A stretch of DNA of 47,132 nucleotides. Origin: an uncultured Lachnospiraceae bacterium (GTDB lineage: Bacteria; Bacillota; Clostridia; Lachnospirales; Lachnospiraceae). This document shows, in pieces, positions 17,618 through 26,346 of this stretch (within the stretch, counting starts at the first letter, position 1; each line of letters opens with the position of its first letter). A model generated the notes under the pieces. That model worked only from the letters and a program-made list of their open reading frames with translations, searched no databases and was not told the origin of the DNA. The stretch spans positions 1 to 47,132 of the forward strand of contig CAMUAR010000028.1 in assembly GCA_947086895.1 (NCBI GenBank), read 5' to 3'. A program made the translations under genes and the position numbers.

Positions 17618-17934
17618 AGAAACCTCCAAATCCACCTGTTTTGTTTTTTCTTTGTTCAGACCTTACTCCATATTTCCCTATTATATACAGGATAAAAGAT
17701 AATTTCCACCAATTTCATAAAATTTTACTTTCTTTTTTCTTGAATAAGCCTTATAATGATTTGTAACAATATATTGGAGGGGAATTTTTTTGCAGGGTTC
17801 AGGCAGCATTTTCCGTTCCCTTCCGGTATTGCCTGATCCGCCCAAATCGGCGGACAGACTTCCACAGACAACTTTTGTTTGTGGTATTTTTAAAATATAT
17901 ATCCCGCAATGTCGGATATGGAAAGGAGAAAAAA
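17618..17934. other. Intergenic region with hairpin
   Basis: About 320 bases upstream of the acidic membrane protein. TCCGCC and GGCGGA with a 6-base loop (near 17837-17854) form a short GC-rich hairpin. A GGAGGGG followed by a TTG at 17790 opens a 73-codon frame that overlaps the next gene. I regard that frame as chance. A TATAAT near 17753 lacks a good -35. Confidence 0.35.
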
Positions 17935-18294
17935 ATGAAAAAAACCAGCAAAATTCTTTTTGGTACATTGTCTCTTGCCGCAGTAATAGGAGGCGTTTAC
18001 AGTTTATATAAGAAACGTGTAAATCAAGCAGCCGACTTTGAGGACTTTGAGGATTCCGAAGACGACGAATTGGATGAAGATCTTGTTGTTGACCCGGAAA
18101 ACAGAGAGTATGTTTCCATCAATATCACGACAGAAAGCAGCTCTGACAGCGATGAATCCGAGGACGAAGAAGCGCCAAAAAAAGAGACGGTGGAAAACAC
18201 AGTAGAAACTGTTGTGTTGGAAAAAACTGCACCAGAAGAATCCGAGACTTCAACGAAGGATAAGGAATCTGAGACAGACAAACCGCAGGAATAA
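17935..18294 (+). CDS. Small membrane-anchored acidic protein
   Basis: A 119-residue protein that I do not recognise. After MKKTSK a single hydrophobic segment (about 7-22, ILFGTLSLAAVIGGVYSLY) ends in basic KKR, so the remainder probably stays inside or follows a signal anchor. Residues about 30-119 are extremely acidic and low in complexity (EDFEDSEDDELDED, many Glu, Ser, Thr). The ATG at 17935 has AAAGGAGA upstream and replaces a longer frame from 17875. A terminator-like hairpin follows at once, so the gene is transcribed alone. Confidence 0.7.
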   Translation: MKKTSKILFGTLSLAAVIGGVYSLYKKRVNQAADFEDFEDSEDDELDEDLVVDPENREYVSINITTESSSDSDESEDEEAPKKETVENTVETVVLEKTAPEESETSTKDKESETDKPQE

Positions 18295-18300
18295 TTATCT

Positions 18301-18330
18301 TGCCGCAGGGCGCGGCGGCATTTTCTTTTA
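18301..18330 (+). terminator. Terminator of the acidic membrane protein gene
   Basis: TGCCGC pairs with GCGGCA across a short GC-rich loop and is followed by TTTTCTTTT, immediately after the stop codon. Confidence 0.5.
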
Positions 18331-18441
18331 TATCTGCAAGCAGATACTTGTCGGAGCATCCGCCGTGCGCAGTCAAGTTTAAGGAAAGCTTGTATAAACA
18401 GCAGATCTCCTTTGCATTGAACCAATCGGGCAGGAAAGATT

Positions 18442-18485
18442 AAAAAAGCTCAGCCAGAAAAACAAGCGATTCGGCTGGGCTTTTG
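18442..18485. terminator. Bidirectional terminator
   Basis: AAAAGCTCAGCC pairs with GGCTGGGCTTTT (one G-T pair), with A/T runs at the outer ends of both strands. It lies just past the anti-sigma gene on the minus strand. Confidence 0.65.
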
Positions 18486-18506
18486 TTAAAATAAATATAC
18501 TGAAAA

Positions 18507-19310
18507 CTATTTTGCTTCCTTCCACAATTGCTGCGCGCCATACCAGCCGTCAAGAATATACCAGGAACTATTCTTATCTTTGGTATAATAAAGCGCAATT
18601 TTACCATTTTGATAAACACGGCACACCAAACTTTCATTCTCAGACTGCCAGGCAGCCTCACACATTTCCTGCTCCAGCTCCTCCGGCCATCCGTCCATTT
18701 CCTGGATTATATAATTTTTTTCACTGTGTTCCCCGCTTATCTCCGATACGCCCAAATTGTCTTTGCCGCTTTCTTCTTCCCGCACAATAGCAAGCAATTC
18801 TGATAAAAGCTCCTTTTCCTCTGGTTTTTCCCAAATATCTTCTGTCGCTGACGGTTCCAAAAAATTATCCGAACCATTATTATCCAACATACTTCCATCG
18901 GCTCCCTCAAAAAAATCAGGTGTTTGGTCTGGATAATTCTGTATAGAGTTCGTGGAATTTTGAGTCTTGCCAGCGGTCTCATTCAGACTGCTCTCATACT
19001 GCGCGTCACTTTTTTTCGGCTCCCTCTGCGCGGCAAGTATAACAATCATTACAATCCCCGCTGCTGTGACAAGCGCGCCAGACAAAAACTTTGTTTTCAA
19101 AAATCTGCTTCTCTTAAAGATCGATTTTTTCTTTTCTTGTGTATCTAAATTTCTGGAGAATCTACCCTCTGATGTTATGATATCGGTCTGCTTAGACTTT
19201 TGCACTGCCGAGAGCGTTTGCTGCACAAGCGTTTCATCCGCATGGATCTCAGACAATTCCCCGGCAAGCGCGCGTGCAAGTTCTTGATCTAATCTATCTT
19301 TATCATCCAT
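18507..19310 (-). CDS. Probable anti-sigma factor (membrane protein)
   Basis: A 267-residue protein with a cytoplasmic N-terminus (about 1-75), one membrane helix (about 79-98, SGALVTAAGIVMIVILA) and an extracellular part rich in Asn, Ser and Glu. The C-terminus has an aromatic segment (SSWYILDGWYG). I assign the role from context. The ATG at 19310 overlaps the last codons of the ECF sigma gene by eight bases (ATGGATGA), a usual form of translational coupling for sigma/anti-sigma pairs, and AAAGGAGG lies before it inside the sigma gene. No zinc-binding anti-sigma motif is visible, so the family is unnamed. Confidence 0.62.
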   Translation of the reverse strand: MDDKDRLDQELARALAGELSEIHADETLVQQTLSAVQKSKQTDIITSEGRFSRNLDTQEKKKSIFKRSRFLKTKFLSGALVTAAGIVMIVILAAQREPKKSDAQYESSLNETAGKTQNSTNSIQNYPDQTPDFFEGADGSMLDNNGSDNFLEPSATEDIWEKPEEKELLSELLAIVREEESGKDNLGVSEISGEHSEKNYIIQEMDGWPEELEQEMCEAAWQSENESLVCRVYQNGKIALYYTKDKNSSWYILDGWYGAQQLWKEAK

Positions 19311-19857
19311 CGGACAACCTCCTTTCCAGCACAACCCTCAACTTTTCTTTTGCGCGGGACAGTCTGCTTTTTACGGTTCCCACGCTGACGCCCAATTCCT
19401 GCGCTGTTTCCTCCATGCCAAGCTGCCTAAAATAAACGCACAATACAACATCCTTATAATGTTCCGGCAGTTCCATAACCGCATCCTTTATCGTTTCCTG
19501 ACGTTCCGCGCGCTCTAACCGCTCAAAATCTCCCTTTGTGTTCAATTGTTTTTCTGCAAAATCATACATTGGAACTACTTTGTTGTGATAGGCACTTTTC
19601 AAATAATCTCTGCATGTATTCATCGCAATGCTGAGCAGCCATGTTTTCATGCTAGATCTTCCTTCAAAAGTATCCAGTTTCTGGCTGACTTTTAAGAACG
19701 TTTCCTGAAACATATCTTCTGCTGTATGCATATCCTTTACGTATAAATATGCCATTCGCAGCACGTCGTCCCCGTACTCGCGCATCAATGATTCCAAGGT
19801 ATTTTGCTGATTTTTTAAAGATTTCTGCCTTAAATCACCCCGTTTGTTTCGCTCCAT
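19303..19857 (-). CDS. ECF-type RNA polymerase sigma factor
   Basis: A 184-residue sigma-70 family protein with region 2 (about 25-95, including AEDMFQETFLKV and KTWLLSIAMN) and region 4 (about 125-178, ELPEHYKDVVLCVYF and MEETAQELGVSVGTVKSRLS). It has the length and layout of SigW/SigV-like regulators. The frame is open 50 codons upstream, but the ATG at 19857 gives the normal N-terminus, although its ribosome site (GGGGT) is weak. It is co-transcribed with the probable anti-sigma gene. The signal and regulon are not visible; the neighbouring envelope genes suggest surface stress. Confidence 0.9.
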   Translation of the reverse strand: MERNKRGDLRQKSLKNQQNTLESLMREYGDDVLRMAYLYVKDMHTAEDMFQETFLKVSQKLDTFEGRSSMKTWLLSIAMNTCRDYLKSAYHNKVVPMYDFAEKQLNTKGDFERLERAERQETIKDAVMELPEHYKDVVLCVYFRQLGMEETAQELGVSVGTVKSRLSRAKEKLRVVLERRLSDG

Positions 19858-20065
19858 TGTAATACCCCGCGCCGAGTTATTGTCAAACGTTTTCGCCAAA
19901 TTCGCAGGGCAGTGAACCAATGCTGCCAGAGTCCCCGCTTTTGTTTGTCCCCTGTTGATTAGACGATATAACAGACTTGTTTGTTCCAAAAAACAAAAAA
20001 CGCGCACAATTTTTGTAAAAAACTATATCGATTTATAACAAAAATTGGCGCTGAAAATTATTTTC

Positions 20066-21007
20066 TTATAAATTCAAAAAAAGACCGATATTTCTTGTAA
20101 TCCCGCTTTTATAAAAACCGCAGTCAACCACTGTTTTCCGGCGCGCAAATACCCCCTGTTTTGGGATTTCGCAAAATTTCTGCAGCAGCTGTTTTTTTTG
20201 TTGATCCAGCTCTTCTTTATAGCACGTTTTAAATGCTTCTGCCTGCCGAAACGTCGCAGCAAGTGCCGACTTCTGCTCTTTGCGGTTTTTCATCCGCTGC
20301 TGCACATACGTTCCAAAGCAGTCGGCTCCGACCACATTATTTTCATGCTGGCGGTACTGCATGGTCGCCTGCGGCAAAAAACTGATTTTTCCAAACGCCG
20401 CCGCGGTAAGCGCAACCCACCAATCATGGTAGCGCGCGCCCTCTTTTGGTATTTTTATTTTCTCTGCAAGCGACATGTTCCACATCATCGTGCATCCCTG
20501 GCAGATATTTTCCATTAAAAGATGTGCAAAACTCCTGTTTTTCACATTGTAATGCTGCTGTCTGCAAAAAGAATCCGCCAGAAGCACCCCATTCGGATCA
20601 ACAACTTCCGAATCCGTAAAAACAAGCAGCGGAGTATTCTTTCCATACTTTTTTTCCATCTGTTTTATACGCCGCAGTGTTTTTCTTACTTTATCGTGAT
20701 GCCAGAAATCATCCTGGTCAGAAAACATATAGTATATGTTTTTATCCTTATTTTCTGCTTCCGCCGCGCAAAGAAGATTCAAAAAATTTTTTGTCGCCCC
20801 GATATTTTCTTTATTTTCATAAACGACAACTTTATCTGGAAACCTCCTGGCATAACTGTAAAGAATCTCCAGCGTAGAATCCCTGGAAGCGTCATCCCGC
20901 ACAATCAGCTGTAAATCAATAGAATCCTGCGCTAAAATGGAGTCTATTTGCTCTTTTAAAAATTTTTCTCCCTGCCAAGCAGCCATCAGTATAATTACTT
21001 TGTCCAT
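20066..21007 (-). CDS. Family 2 glycosyltransferase
   Basis: A 313-residue GT-A enzyme. It begins VIILMAAWQGEKFLKEQI, has VRDDASRDST (about 37-46) and the metal/sugar-nucleotide block MFSDQDDFW (about 94-102), and an HDWWVAL block near 193 used by rhamnosyltransferase-type members. No membrane helix is evident. It probably builds a surface polysaccharide from an activated sugar. The start at 21007 has TAGGAGAA upstream. It lies 61 bases after a second GT2 gene on the same strand, so the two are probably co-transcribed. Confidence 0.85.
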   Translation of the reverse strand: MDKVIILMAAWQGEKFLKEQIDSILAQDSIDLQLIVRDDASRDSTLEILYSYARRFPDKVVVYENKENIGATKNFLNLLCAAEAENKDKNIYYMFSDQDDFWHHDKVRKTLRRIKQMEKKYGKNTPLLVFTDSEVVDPNGVLLADSFCRQQHYNVKNRSFAHLLMENICQGCTMMWNMSLAEKIKIPKEGARYHDWWVALTAAAFGKISFLPQATMQYRQHENNVVGADCFGTYVQQRMKNRKEQKSALAATFRQAEAFKTCYKEELDQQKKQLLQKFCEIPKQGVFARRKTVVDCGFYKSGITRNIGLFLNL

Positions 21008-21068
21008 CTACTATTCTCCTAAAAAATCCATTTACCGCGCATAAAAATAAATCAATCCAGATCGTATT

Positions 21069-22049
21069 TTAATGATCCGTTCTGTCAATATTGGTCGGCT
21101 CAAAATATCCTATATTGGTCGTACAAATACGCAGCAATTCTTTTGGCAGAAAAGCATAATGTTTTCCAAGCCAGAACCCCAAAAATTTTGCTCCGCTCTG
21201 AAATGCCAAATCAAGAAGATCCAGATACATTTTCTGCCCTAAAAGATATTGGAATGTACCTTTGACAAGCCGGATTCCCTCCCCCATCGCAGGGACAGAA
21301 GAAAAAACTTCACGGTTTTGCGCATGGGACACGCCAAGGTCAAAGTTGCGCTTAAACTGTTCCGACAGCGTGTAATTGTGAGAATGAATTACTCTGGCTT
21401 CCGCCACATAAGAAATGCTATAGCCCATCTCAATCAATTTTGAAGCAATCAGCATATCTTCATTGAAAATCGCATGTTTTGCAAAACCGCCCGCCTGGTC
21501 GTAAGCGGCGCGCTTATACGCGGCACAGACGTCCGAGCAGAACCATGTTTTAATACCGAGTGCCGGAAGATCCTCCTTTGTTTTTTTACAGCTTTGCGTC
21601 GGATAATTAAACAGTCTTGTATACTGCTCAACCATACTCGCAGCAAGCGGCGCGCACTGCCTCGCATAAGCGATCGCGCATCCTTCATCCTTCACCGCGC
21701 GCAAAAGCCGTTCCAGCAGATAATCATCCGCCGGAACTGCATCCTGCGTCATCATCACAAAATAATCCGCGTCCGAGCGGGAGACCCCCATGCGGCGCGT
21801 ACCGCCGTGATCAAAGTCCTCCTTTAACACCGAAACAATATTTACATTAATTTTTCCTCTAATATAAGCTCTCTGCTTCCTTGTGATCCGCTCCAGACGC
21901 CGCGCAAGCTGCACACAAGTATTGTCTGCAGTCTCCGTATTTAACAAAATCACATTGTCCGGTCTTACGGACTGCGATAAAAGCGCCGCAAACAGCTTGT
22001 CAAACTTTTTGTCTGGCTTGTACACCGGAATAATAACATCCAACCCCAT
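21069..22049 (-). CDS. Family 2 glycosyltransferase (rhamnosyltransferase-like)
   Basis: A 326-residue GT-A enzyme that starts MGLDVIIPVYKPDKKFDKLF, with the acidic block MMTQDAVPADD (about 100-110) and FNEDMLIASKLIEMG (about 194-208). GRVF-like extensions upstream of this start are not needed: the ATG at 22049 has AAAGGAGAGG before it. It is followed by another GT2 gene, and prfC ends 23 bases upstream, so read-through from prfC is possible. It is likely to transfer rhamnose or a related sugar in surface polysaccharide synthesis; the donor is not readable. Confidence 0.83.
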   Translation of the reverse strand: MGLDVIIPVYKPDKKFDKLFAALLSQSVRPDNVILLNTETADNTCVQLARRLERITRKQRAYIRGKINVNIVSVLKEDFDHGGTRRMGVSRSDADYFVMMTQDAVPADDYLLERLLRAVKDEGCAIAYARQCAPLAASMVEQYTRLFNYPTQSCKKTKEDLPALGIKTWFCSDVCAAYKRAAYDQAGGFAKHAIFNEDMLIASKLIEMGYSISYVAEARVIHSHNYTLSEQFKRNFDLGVSHAQNREVFSSVPAMGEGIRLVKGTFQYLLGQKMYLDLLDLAFQSGAKFLGFWLGKHYAFLPKELLRICTTNIGYFEPTNIDRTDH

Positions 22050-22072
22050 AAAGTTCCTCTCCTTTCCCTTGT

Positions 22073-23671
22073 TTAATTTTTCGAAAACTCTTCCAGCTCC
22101 AGCCCTTTGTTGCGTTCCATCACGGTTCCAATGCTCCATGCATGAATAAACAGCAACAGCGGATTTCCCTTCATATCCTTTACTCTTTTTGTATCGGAAG
22201 TAACGGACAACCCTGCAACATCAACCTCTTCTTTATTGCCAATCCATCGAATATGCTCGTAAGGCAATGGCTCTAAACGGATCTCTACATTATATTCTGA
22301 CTCTAAGCGGAATTTTAATACATCAAACTGAAGCACACCGACCACGCCGACAATAATTTCTTCCATTCCCGTATTGAATTCCTGAAAAATCTGGATTGCT
22401 CCCTCCTGTGCAATCTGCGTTACCCCCTTGACAAACTGCTTGCGCTTCATTGTGTCAACCTGGCGTATTTTTGCAAAATGTTCCGGTGCAAAGGTCGGAA
22501 TTCCCTCGTACTCAAATTTCTGCCCTGGCGCGCAGAGCGTGTCGCCAATCGAAAAAATACCAGGGTCAAACACGCCGATAATATCCCCCGCATAAGCCTC
22601 CTCCAAAATCTTGCGCTCCTGCGCCATCAGCTGCTGAGGCTGCGACAACCGCAGTTTTCTGCCCCCCTGCACATGATATACCTCCGCCTCCGCATCAAAC
22701 TTTCCTGAGCATACACGCATAAACGCAATACGGTCGCGGTGCGCCTTATTCATATTGGCTTGTATTTTAAATACAAACGCTGAAAAATCATTTTCCATCG
22801 GGTCAATCACCCCGGTATCCGCCAATCTTGGCAGAGGCGGCGTTGTCATTGTTAAAAAATGCTTTAAAAATGTTTCCACACCGAAATTTGTCAATGCAGA
22901 ACCAAAGAACACCGGCGTCAGCTTGCCCGCACGCACAAGTTCCAAATCAAACTCCTGCGCCGCGCCGTCCAAAAGCTCGATCTCATCGGAAAGCTGGCGG
23001 TGCGCCTCCTCGCCAATCACCTCATCGGTCTTTTTGTCCCCGATTGTCACCTCGACACAATCCACTTCCTTCATCCCGTTATTTGCCGCAGTAAACCGCG
23101 AAATCATGCGTGTATTTCTGTCATACACGCCCTGAAAACGCTTTCCTGAACCAATCGGCCAATTGACGGGGCAGGTTGCAATTCCAAGTACCGTTTCAAT
23201 ATCGTCAAGCAGCTCAAATGTATCTTTTGCCTCGCGGTCCATCTTATTGATAAAAGTAAAAATCGGTATATGGCGCATCACACACACTTTAAACAGCTTA
23301 ATGGTCTGCGCCTCGACGCCTTTTGAGCCGTCGATCACCATAACCGCCGAGTCCGCCGCCATCAGCGTCCGGTATGTGTCCTCCGAGAAATCCTGGTGTC
23401 CCGGCGTGTCCAAAATATTGATGCAATAGCCGTCATAATCAAACTGCATTACGGACGAAGTAACCGAAATACCGCGCTCCTTCTCAATCTCCATCCAGTC
23501 CGACACCGCATGTTTTGCAGTTTTCTTTCCCTTAACCGAACCCGCAAGATTAATTGCACCTCCATAGAGCAGCAATTTTTCCGTTAAAGTTGTTTTTCCG
23601 GCGTCCGGGTGCGAAATAATTGCAAATGTCCGCCTTCTCTCTATTTCTTTTTCCTTGTGAAAATCCTGCAC
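22073..23671 (-). CDS. prfC: Peptide chain release factor 3
   Basis: A 532-residue translational GTPase that recycles RF1/RF2 from the ribosome. G1 is SHPDAGKTTLTEK, the switch region has ERGISVTSSVMQF, G3 is DTPGHQDFSEDTYR and G4 is INKMDREAKD. Domains II and III follow, with PLPYEHIRWIG near the end. The upstream TTG at 23686 cannot be the start because the ribosome site GGAGG overlaps it; the GTG at 23671 is eight bases past that GGAGG and is chosen. It is a GTG-started gene of normal length. Confidence 0.95.
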   Translation of the reverse strand: MQDFHKEKEIERRRTFAIISHPDAGKTTLTEKLLLYGGAINLAGSVKGKKTAKHAVSDWMEIEKERGISVTSSVMQFDYDGYCINILDTPGHQDFSEDTYRTLMAADSAVMVIDGSKGVEAQTIKLFKVCVMRHIPIFTFINKMDREAKDTFELLDDIETVLGIATCPVNWPIGSGKRFQGVYDRNTRMISRFTAANNGMKEVDCVEVTIGDKKTDEVIGEEAHRQLSDEIELLDGAAQEFDLELVRAGKLTPVFFGSALTNFGVETFLKHFLTMTTPPLPRLADTGVIDPMENDFSAFVFKIQANMNKAHRDRIAFMRVCSGKFDAEAEVYHVQGGRKLRLSQPQQLMAQERKILEEAYAGDIIGVFDPGIFSIGDTLCAPGQKFEYEGIPTFAPEHFAKIRQVDTMKRKQFVKGVTQIAQEGAIQIFQEFNTGMEEIIVGVVGVLQFDVLKFRLESEYNVEIRLEPLPYEHIRWIGNKEEVDVAGLSVTSDTKRVKDMKGNPLLLFIHAWSIGTVMERNKGLELEEFSKN

Positions 23672-23763
23672 TGTAATATCCTCCAAATAGATTTATAAAT
23701 TTAAACCAGCAATGATCGTATTGCGGTTGTATTTTTTTATATTGATCTGCTGTCTTATGCGAT

Positions 23764-23793
23764 AAGAAAAACAGCGAGGATGCTTCCCCGCTG
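23764..23793 (-). terminator. Terminator of the 401-codon-class membrane protein gene
   Basis: On the minus strand AGCGGGG and CCTCGCT pair around a 6-base loop and are followed by GTTTTTCTT. It lies 130 bases past the stop of the gene ending at 23926. Confidence 0.6.
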
Positions 23794-23925
23794 CCGCCAG
23801 CTTCGCAAAACCAAGTTTATCATAATGTTTTTAAAAGCATTTGTCAAGGAGACATATCCAATCGACATGTCTGTGACATACCCCTCCTCGAAAAAGAAAA
23901 CAGCCATTAAAAATACAGCAGTCCA

Positions 23926-25143
23926 TCACCAGAAAAACACCATCCAAAAACGCATTTTTTTCTTTATTGAGCTGGAGGAGGAAAACACCGAATCCCCATA
24001 ATCTAAAATTTCCTGATATGTCGTCTTGGGATCATCGACCAGAAAGCATACGTTTTCCTTGCTGCTCCCCTCTTTGATAGCAAGCGTTTTATAGCTTTCT
24101 GTTACAATCCTGTCTTCCTTCATATAGACCGCTTCATAATAGCTTGTCTGTTTTCGAACATCAAATAAAAATTTTACTTTCGCATCTTCCCCCAGCCGTT
24201 CTTTTTCTAATTCAGAAAAATATGCAATGCGAAGCACCGACGACCCGCTTGTGAACAAACGATTATAAAATAATTTCCATAGATCCCTGCCATACAAAAT
24301 AATGGCGCTTTCCTTCAAATTTTTTATTTGACCAGTGAAAGAGGACGGTGAAAAAAAACTATCTCTTTTTGGACTTGCCAATATAATCACGCACCCGTCC
24401 CTCCATGCTTGTCCAAGCGTATAATCTTTTGGCACCTCAGAAATTCTCATGTAATCCGGCAATTCTGTCCGCCATGTTACCATCTCCTGACCACTGCCAT
24501 AATTCTCAGCAACCTGTGTATAAAATTCTAAGTACTTTGAAAGTCCTTTTTTATTTTTTAATTCCAACGCTTCTGCTGTCGGTTTCTCTGGTATTCCTTC
24601 TGGAAATACCTTCTCGGCAAGAACATATTTCCCTCTCTCTAAATCAACCGGAAAATACATCCCCGCATAATCCGAATCTTCTTCGTAAGCTTTTAAGAAA
24701 AAAAGATACTCTTCTCCGACTTTTGCCGGCAGATAATTTCCCTGTGACCAAATGGTTGTTCCCGATTTATCTTTTTTTGTATAGTATTCCTCTGTGACCA
24801 CAATTATTTTATCATCCTGCGCCCCCTGAAACATCCCTGTAATCTCCAGTTTTGTAAGCGTATATCCAAAGGGAACTTCCACACCTTCCTGTACAAATAC
24901 ATCTTCTTTATCCGGCAATACCTTCGCGCGGACAATCAGATCGCTTGCCTGCACAAGCTCTTCAAAATCAGCAGCCAGTTCCTCGCGTTCGGCTGGTATC
25001 GTTTTATAAAAAACACAAGAATTATCTTTCTGTGTTCCAAACACTCGAATCATAATAAATATTAAAATAACAACCGCCAAAGCAAAATACAAAAGACGCA
25101 AAAATAATTTCTTTTTATCAAACCGGCGCAACAACTTTTTCAT
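23926..25143 (-). CDS. Membrane-anchored protein of unknown function
   Basis: A 405-residue protein that I do not recognise. A basic N-terminus precedes one hydrophobic segment (about 15-33, LLYFALAVVILIFIMIRVF), so the bulk is probably extracellular. The first extracellular part (about 60-190) has a beta-rich pattern with ASDLIVRAKVL, TLTKLEITGMFQG and VGEEYLFFLKAY, resembling small secreted domains found in many Firmicutes. The C-terminal end is hydrophobic and basic (KKKMRFWMVFFW), which is unusual and may reflect a late frameshift. The start at 25143 has GGAG before it. It is transcribed alone and ends at the hairpin at 23764-23793. Confidence 0.65.
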   Translation of the reverse strand: MKKLLRRFDKKKLFLRLLYFALAVVILIFIMIRVFGTQKDNSCVFYKTIPAEREELAADFEELVQASDLIVRAKVLPDKEDVFVQEGVEVPFGYTLTKLEITGMFQGAQDDKIIVVTEEYYTKKDKSGTTIWSQGNYLPAKVGEEYLFFLKAYEEDSDYAGMYFPVDLERGKYVLAEKVFPEGIPEKPTAEALELKNKKGLSKYLEFYTQVAENYGSGQEMVTWRTELPDYMRISEVPKDYTLGQAWRDGCVIILASPKRDSFFSPSSFTGQIKNLKESAIILYGRDLWKLFYNRLFTSGSSVLRIAYFSELEKERLGEDAKVKFLFDVRKQTSYYEAVYMKEDRIVTESYKTLAIKEGSSKENVCFLVDDPKTTYQEILDYGDSVFSSSSSIKKKMRFWMVFFW

Positions 25144-25229
25144 AAAATCTCCACTCTTATCAATGCATCATATGATACATTTACTTTTAATACCCGTTTG
25201 CAGGTTTTTGAAAAACTAAGAAACGGCTT

Positions 25230-25808
25230 TTATTTTTGAATAATCCCGGAAATCAGACAATCTACTATCTGCAAAAGATTCTGCCCTGCAAAGCCAAGTT
25301 CCAAAAAATGTTTTTCCAAAATTGGTTTTATCTCTTCGACTTCCTCGGATTCTAATATTGCCATCGGCAGCAGCAATTCAAACAGTACCTCGCCATACTC
25401 TAATTCCAGCACATTTTTTATTGTCTGATAAGGAATTTTTGATAATACCCAGTGCGGTCCTGTACACCCAATTTCATTATTATTCAAAAAGAAAATCGTA
25501 TCCCCCGGATGAAATTCTATTTTCAAATTTCCAAGACTGCCAAGACTTGTGGTTAAAGTAGTAGGATGGTCAAGATATCCGTCAGATTCATCAAAAACAT
25601 CAGGATTCTTATCGTACTGTGTAAAACAATCACTCCATTCTATATTGATTGGCATAACTTTCTCAACAAAATCCGTCATCGTGCAATCGGTTTCTTTATG
25701 CAGTGAGCATGGATAATTTACAGAAAGAAAATATGCCCAGAAAAGGGTATTATCGAAAAGCACCTGATTTAAAAAAATTACATTTCCCTGTTCCATTTTT
25801 TCATCCAT
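25230..25808 (-). CDS. Hypothetical protein with a chimeric 5' end
   Basis: About 192 residues, soluble, acidic, no signal peptide. Notable segments are NNEIGCTGPHWVLSKIPY and a leucine-rich C-terminus. I do not recognise the family; size and isolation would suit an orphan immunity-type protein, but this is only a guess. The first codons lie inside the remnant of a lipoprotein gene read in another frame. The ATG codons at 25808 and 25796 or a TTG at 25832 (ten bases after GGAGG) are all possible starts. It therefore seems to have been joined to a foreign 5' region by recombination. A promoter at 26140-26168 could drive it through the remnant. Confidence 0.5.
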   Translation of the reverse strand: MDEKMEQGNVIFLNQVLFDNTLFWAYFLSVNYPCSLHKETDCTMTDFVEKVMPINIEWSDCFTQYDKNPDVFDESDGYLDHPTTLTTSLGSLGNLKIEFHPGDTIFFLNNNEIGCTGPHWVLSKIPYQTIKNVLELEYGEVLFELLLPMAILESEEVEEIKPILEKHFLELGFAGQNLLQIVDCLISGIIQK

Positions 25809-26034
25809 TCTACTTTTGCGGTATTCTTCCAATTTACACCGCCCTCCTTCGATATAAGACAACTTCAATGCTGCTGTAAAATTTCACTGATATCAAAACA
25901 GCAGACAATCGTTTCTTCCCCAACATAATCAATATGTTCCGCTCGTTGCTTGTCAAAATAACATCCTTTTTAACACAATCAGGTTCTTTGCCGTCTGTAC
26001 TGCGAATGTACAATTCCTGCCATTGCTGATACAG
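25790..26034 (-). pseudogene. Broken 3' fragment of a paralogue of the lipoprotein gene at 36434-37528
   Basis: Read on the minus strand, this stretch matches the last about 80 codons of the lipoprotein gene at high nucleotide identity, from the VSAMAG region through EHIDYVGEETIVCCFD to VEWMKK. A TGG codon has become TGA after LQQH, there is at least one frame change near the IYRTADGGE region, and the end differs. The 5' two-thirds of the gene is absent. It is therefore a decayed duplicate, now serving as the leader of the next gene. Confidence 0.75.
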
Positions 26035-26139
26035 CCAAAAAAATAATTCCAAAATTATTTTTACGGCGGAGGGACACTGGTGCTGCTGGAAATTTTAAAA
26101 TTTCTTTATCACCATAATCGCAGTATAATTTTCATTTAT

Positions 26140-26168
26140 ATTATAAGGCAAATTTATCTTTGCAGCAA
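26140..26168 (-). promoter_or_regulatory. Promoter, duplicate of the one at 29473-29501
   Basis: On the minus strand TTGCTG (26168-26163), a 17-base spacer and TATAAT (26145-26140). The surrounding about 55 bases match the region upstream of the gene at 28918-29415 at roughly 85 percent by eye. It now reads into the pseudogene and the gene at 25230. Confidence 0.55.
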
Positions 26169-26195
26169 TATTTATTTTAAAACATAAAAACAAAA

Positions 26196-26215
26196 ATATC
26201 ACCGTTTGATGATAT
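26196..26215. promoter_or_regulatory. Inverted repeat, possible operator of the XRE regulator
   Basis: ATATCA and TGATAT are separated by eight bases, 66 bases upstream of the XRE promoter and between it and the divergent promoter at 26140-26168. The spacing suits a dimeric HTH protein, but this is inference only. Confidence 0.3.
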
Positions 26216-26280
26216 GGAACAACAATAAAATAACAAACACATCATTTTTTGGTAAACAAAGATTTTTTATCTGTTTTGCG

Positions 26281-26309
26281 TTGATTTACATATTTTATTG
26301 ATGTATAGT
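26281..26309 (+). promoter_or_regulatory. Promoter of the xre-rpn cluster
   Basis: TTGATT (26281-26286), a 17-base spacer and TATAGT (26304-26309), 38 bases before the XRE start codon. No further promoter or strong terminator is evident before 28676, so one transcript may carry the XRE gene and all three rpn units. Confidence 0.6.
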
Positions 26310-26346
26310 AAAAGCATAGGCAAAAGAAAGCGGGGTTGAAAATAGA

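Noticed and set aside
17790..18011. 73-codon TTG-started frame with GGAGGGG upstream
   Set aside because: It overlaps the better supported acidic membrane protein gene in another frame, and its sequence is not protein-like beyond the start.
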